This document shows positions 5,229 to 5,386 of a stretch of 5,386 bases of DNA, one piece after another. The stretch comes from Candidatus Gastranaerophilales bacterium (GTDB lineage Bacteria > Cyanobacteriota > Vampirovibrionia > Gastranaerophilales > Gastranaerophilaceae): assembly GCA_003150395.1 (NCBI GenBank), contig QAMI01000046.1, positions 40,209 through 45,594 of the forward strand. The letters are read 5' to 3'. A program made the translations under genes and the position numbers. The notes under the pieces are model-generated. The model ran no database searches. It was not told where the DNA came from and saw only the letters and a list, made by a program, of their open reading frames with translations. Positions within the stretch are counted from its first letter, which is position 1. Every line of letters starts with the position of its first letter.

Positions 5229-5386
5229 ATGAAGAAAAAAGTTCTTATAACAGGCGGAACAGGTTTCATTGGAAGAAACGTTGTAGACGAATTAATTTCA
5301 CGCGGCTGGGAAGTTCATTCACTAGTATTTCCGCCATTTGCACCGGAAAAAGAAGGTCTCATTCAGTACGAAATGAACCTTATGGA
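5229..5386 (+). CDS. Extended short-chain dehydrogenase/epimerase, NAD(P)-binding N-terminus (partial)
   Basis: Only 52 codons are visible; the gene runs off the right edge. The start KKVLITGGTGFIGRNVVDEL (3-22) is a Rossmann beta-alpha-beta unit with the GxxGxxG fingerprint at 9-15, typical of extended SDR sugar-nucleotide epimerases, dehydratases and reductases. The ATG follows the rfbF stop by one base, and its ribosome site AAAGG (5218-5222) lies within the last rfbF codons, so the two are translationally coupled. In this context a CDP-sugar enzyme is expected. RfbG (CDP-glucose 4,6-dehydratase) usually begins with a longer lead and a TGHTGFKG fingerprint, which is not seen here; a CDP-4-keto-6-deoxyglucose reductase/epimerase or abequose/paratose synthase-like enzyme is therefore as likely. 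The exact reaction is undecided. Confidence 0.85.
   Translation, partial: MKKKVLITGGTGFIGRNVVDELISRGWEVHSLVFPPFAPEKEGLIQYEMNLM

Noticed and set aside
1..5386. CRISPR array, tRNA/rRNA gene, insertion sequence or prophage element
   Set aside because: No regular repeat-spacer pattern, cloverleaf-like sequence, transposase motif or terminal inverted repeats were seen.

Overview
The window looks like a chromosomal stretch from an AT-rich, Gram-negative-type bacterium. The evidence for an outer membrane is a TolC-family channel protein with a signal peptide and the start of a CDP-sugar (O-antigen type) operon. Three things fit a host-associated Vampirovibrionia/Melainabacteria genome (Ca. Gastranaerophilales): the short N-terminal TVSFKG tag on a large unrecognised protein, the tiny Cys-rich protein, and the general codon style. 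That placement rests on pattern memory, not on a marker gene.

Left part (1-1307, all minus strand). A TolC-like outer-membrane efflux protein runs off the left edge, so only its first 325 residues are visible. Upstream of it on the same strand is a 77-residue protein with a five-cysteine cluster. The 97 bp between them hold a long stem-loop that overlaps the weak tolC ribosome site.

Middle (1308-3894). A compact 140-bp divergent intergenic region carries 21-bp-spaced direct repeats and a bulged hairpin. It separates the Cys-rich gene from a plus-strand gene for a DUF4145 (HEPN-like) protein with a Lys-rich linker and a C-terminal membrane anchor. That gene converges on a 582-residue minus-strand protein of unknown function, and the two stop codons share the palindrome TTAA. 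The large protein contains three divergent copies of a module of about 145 residues.

Right part (3959-5386). A 54-residue ribbon-helix-helix DNA-binding protein (3959-4123, minus) is divergent from a CDP-sugar operon: glucose-1-phosphate cytidylyltransferase (rfbF) and, one base later, an NAD(P)-binding extended SDR cut by the right edge. The 288-bp region between them holds a good sigma70-type promoter for the operon, a repeated TCGAATA motif (one copy between -35 and -10), imperfect palindromes and a perfect 10-bp hairpin. The simplest reading is an RHH repressor controlling itself and the CDP-sugar operon, but this is inferred from layout only.

The best-characterised function is rfbF, which makes CDP-glucose for 3,6-dideoxyhexose or related deoxysugar synthesis. 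The DUF4145 protein, the triplicated protein and the Cys-rich protein are the parts most likely to be new biology.
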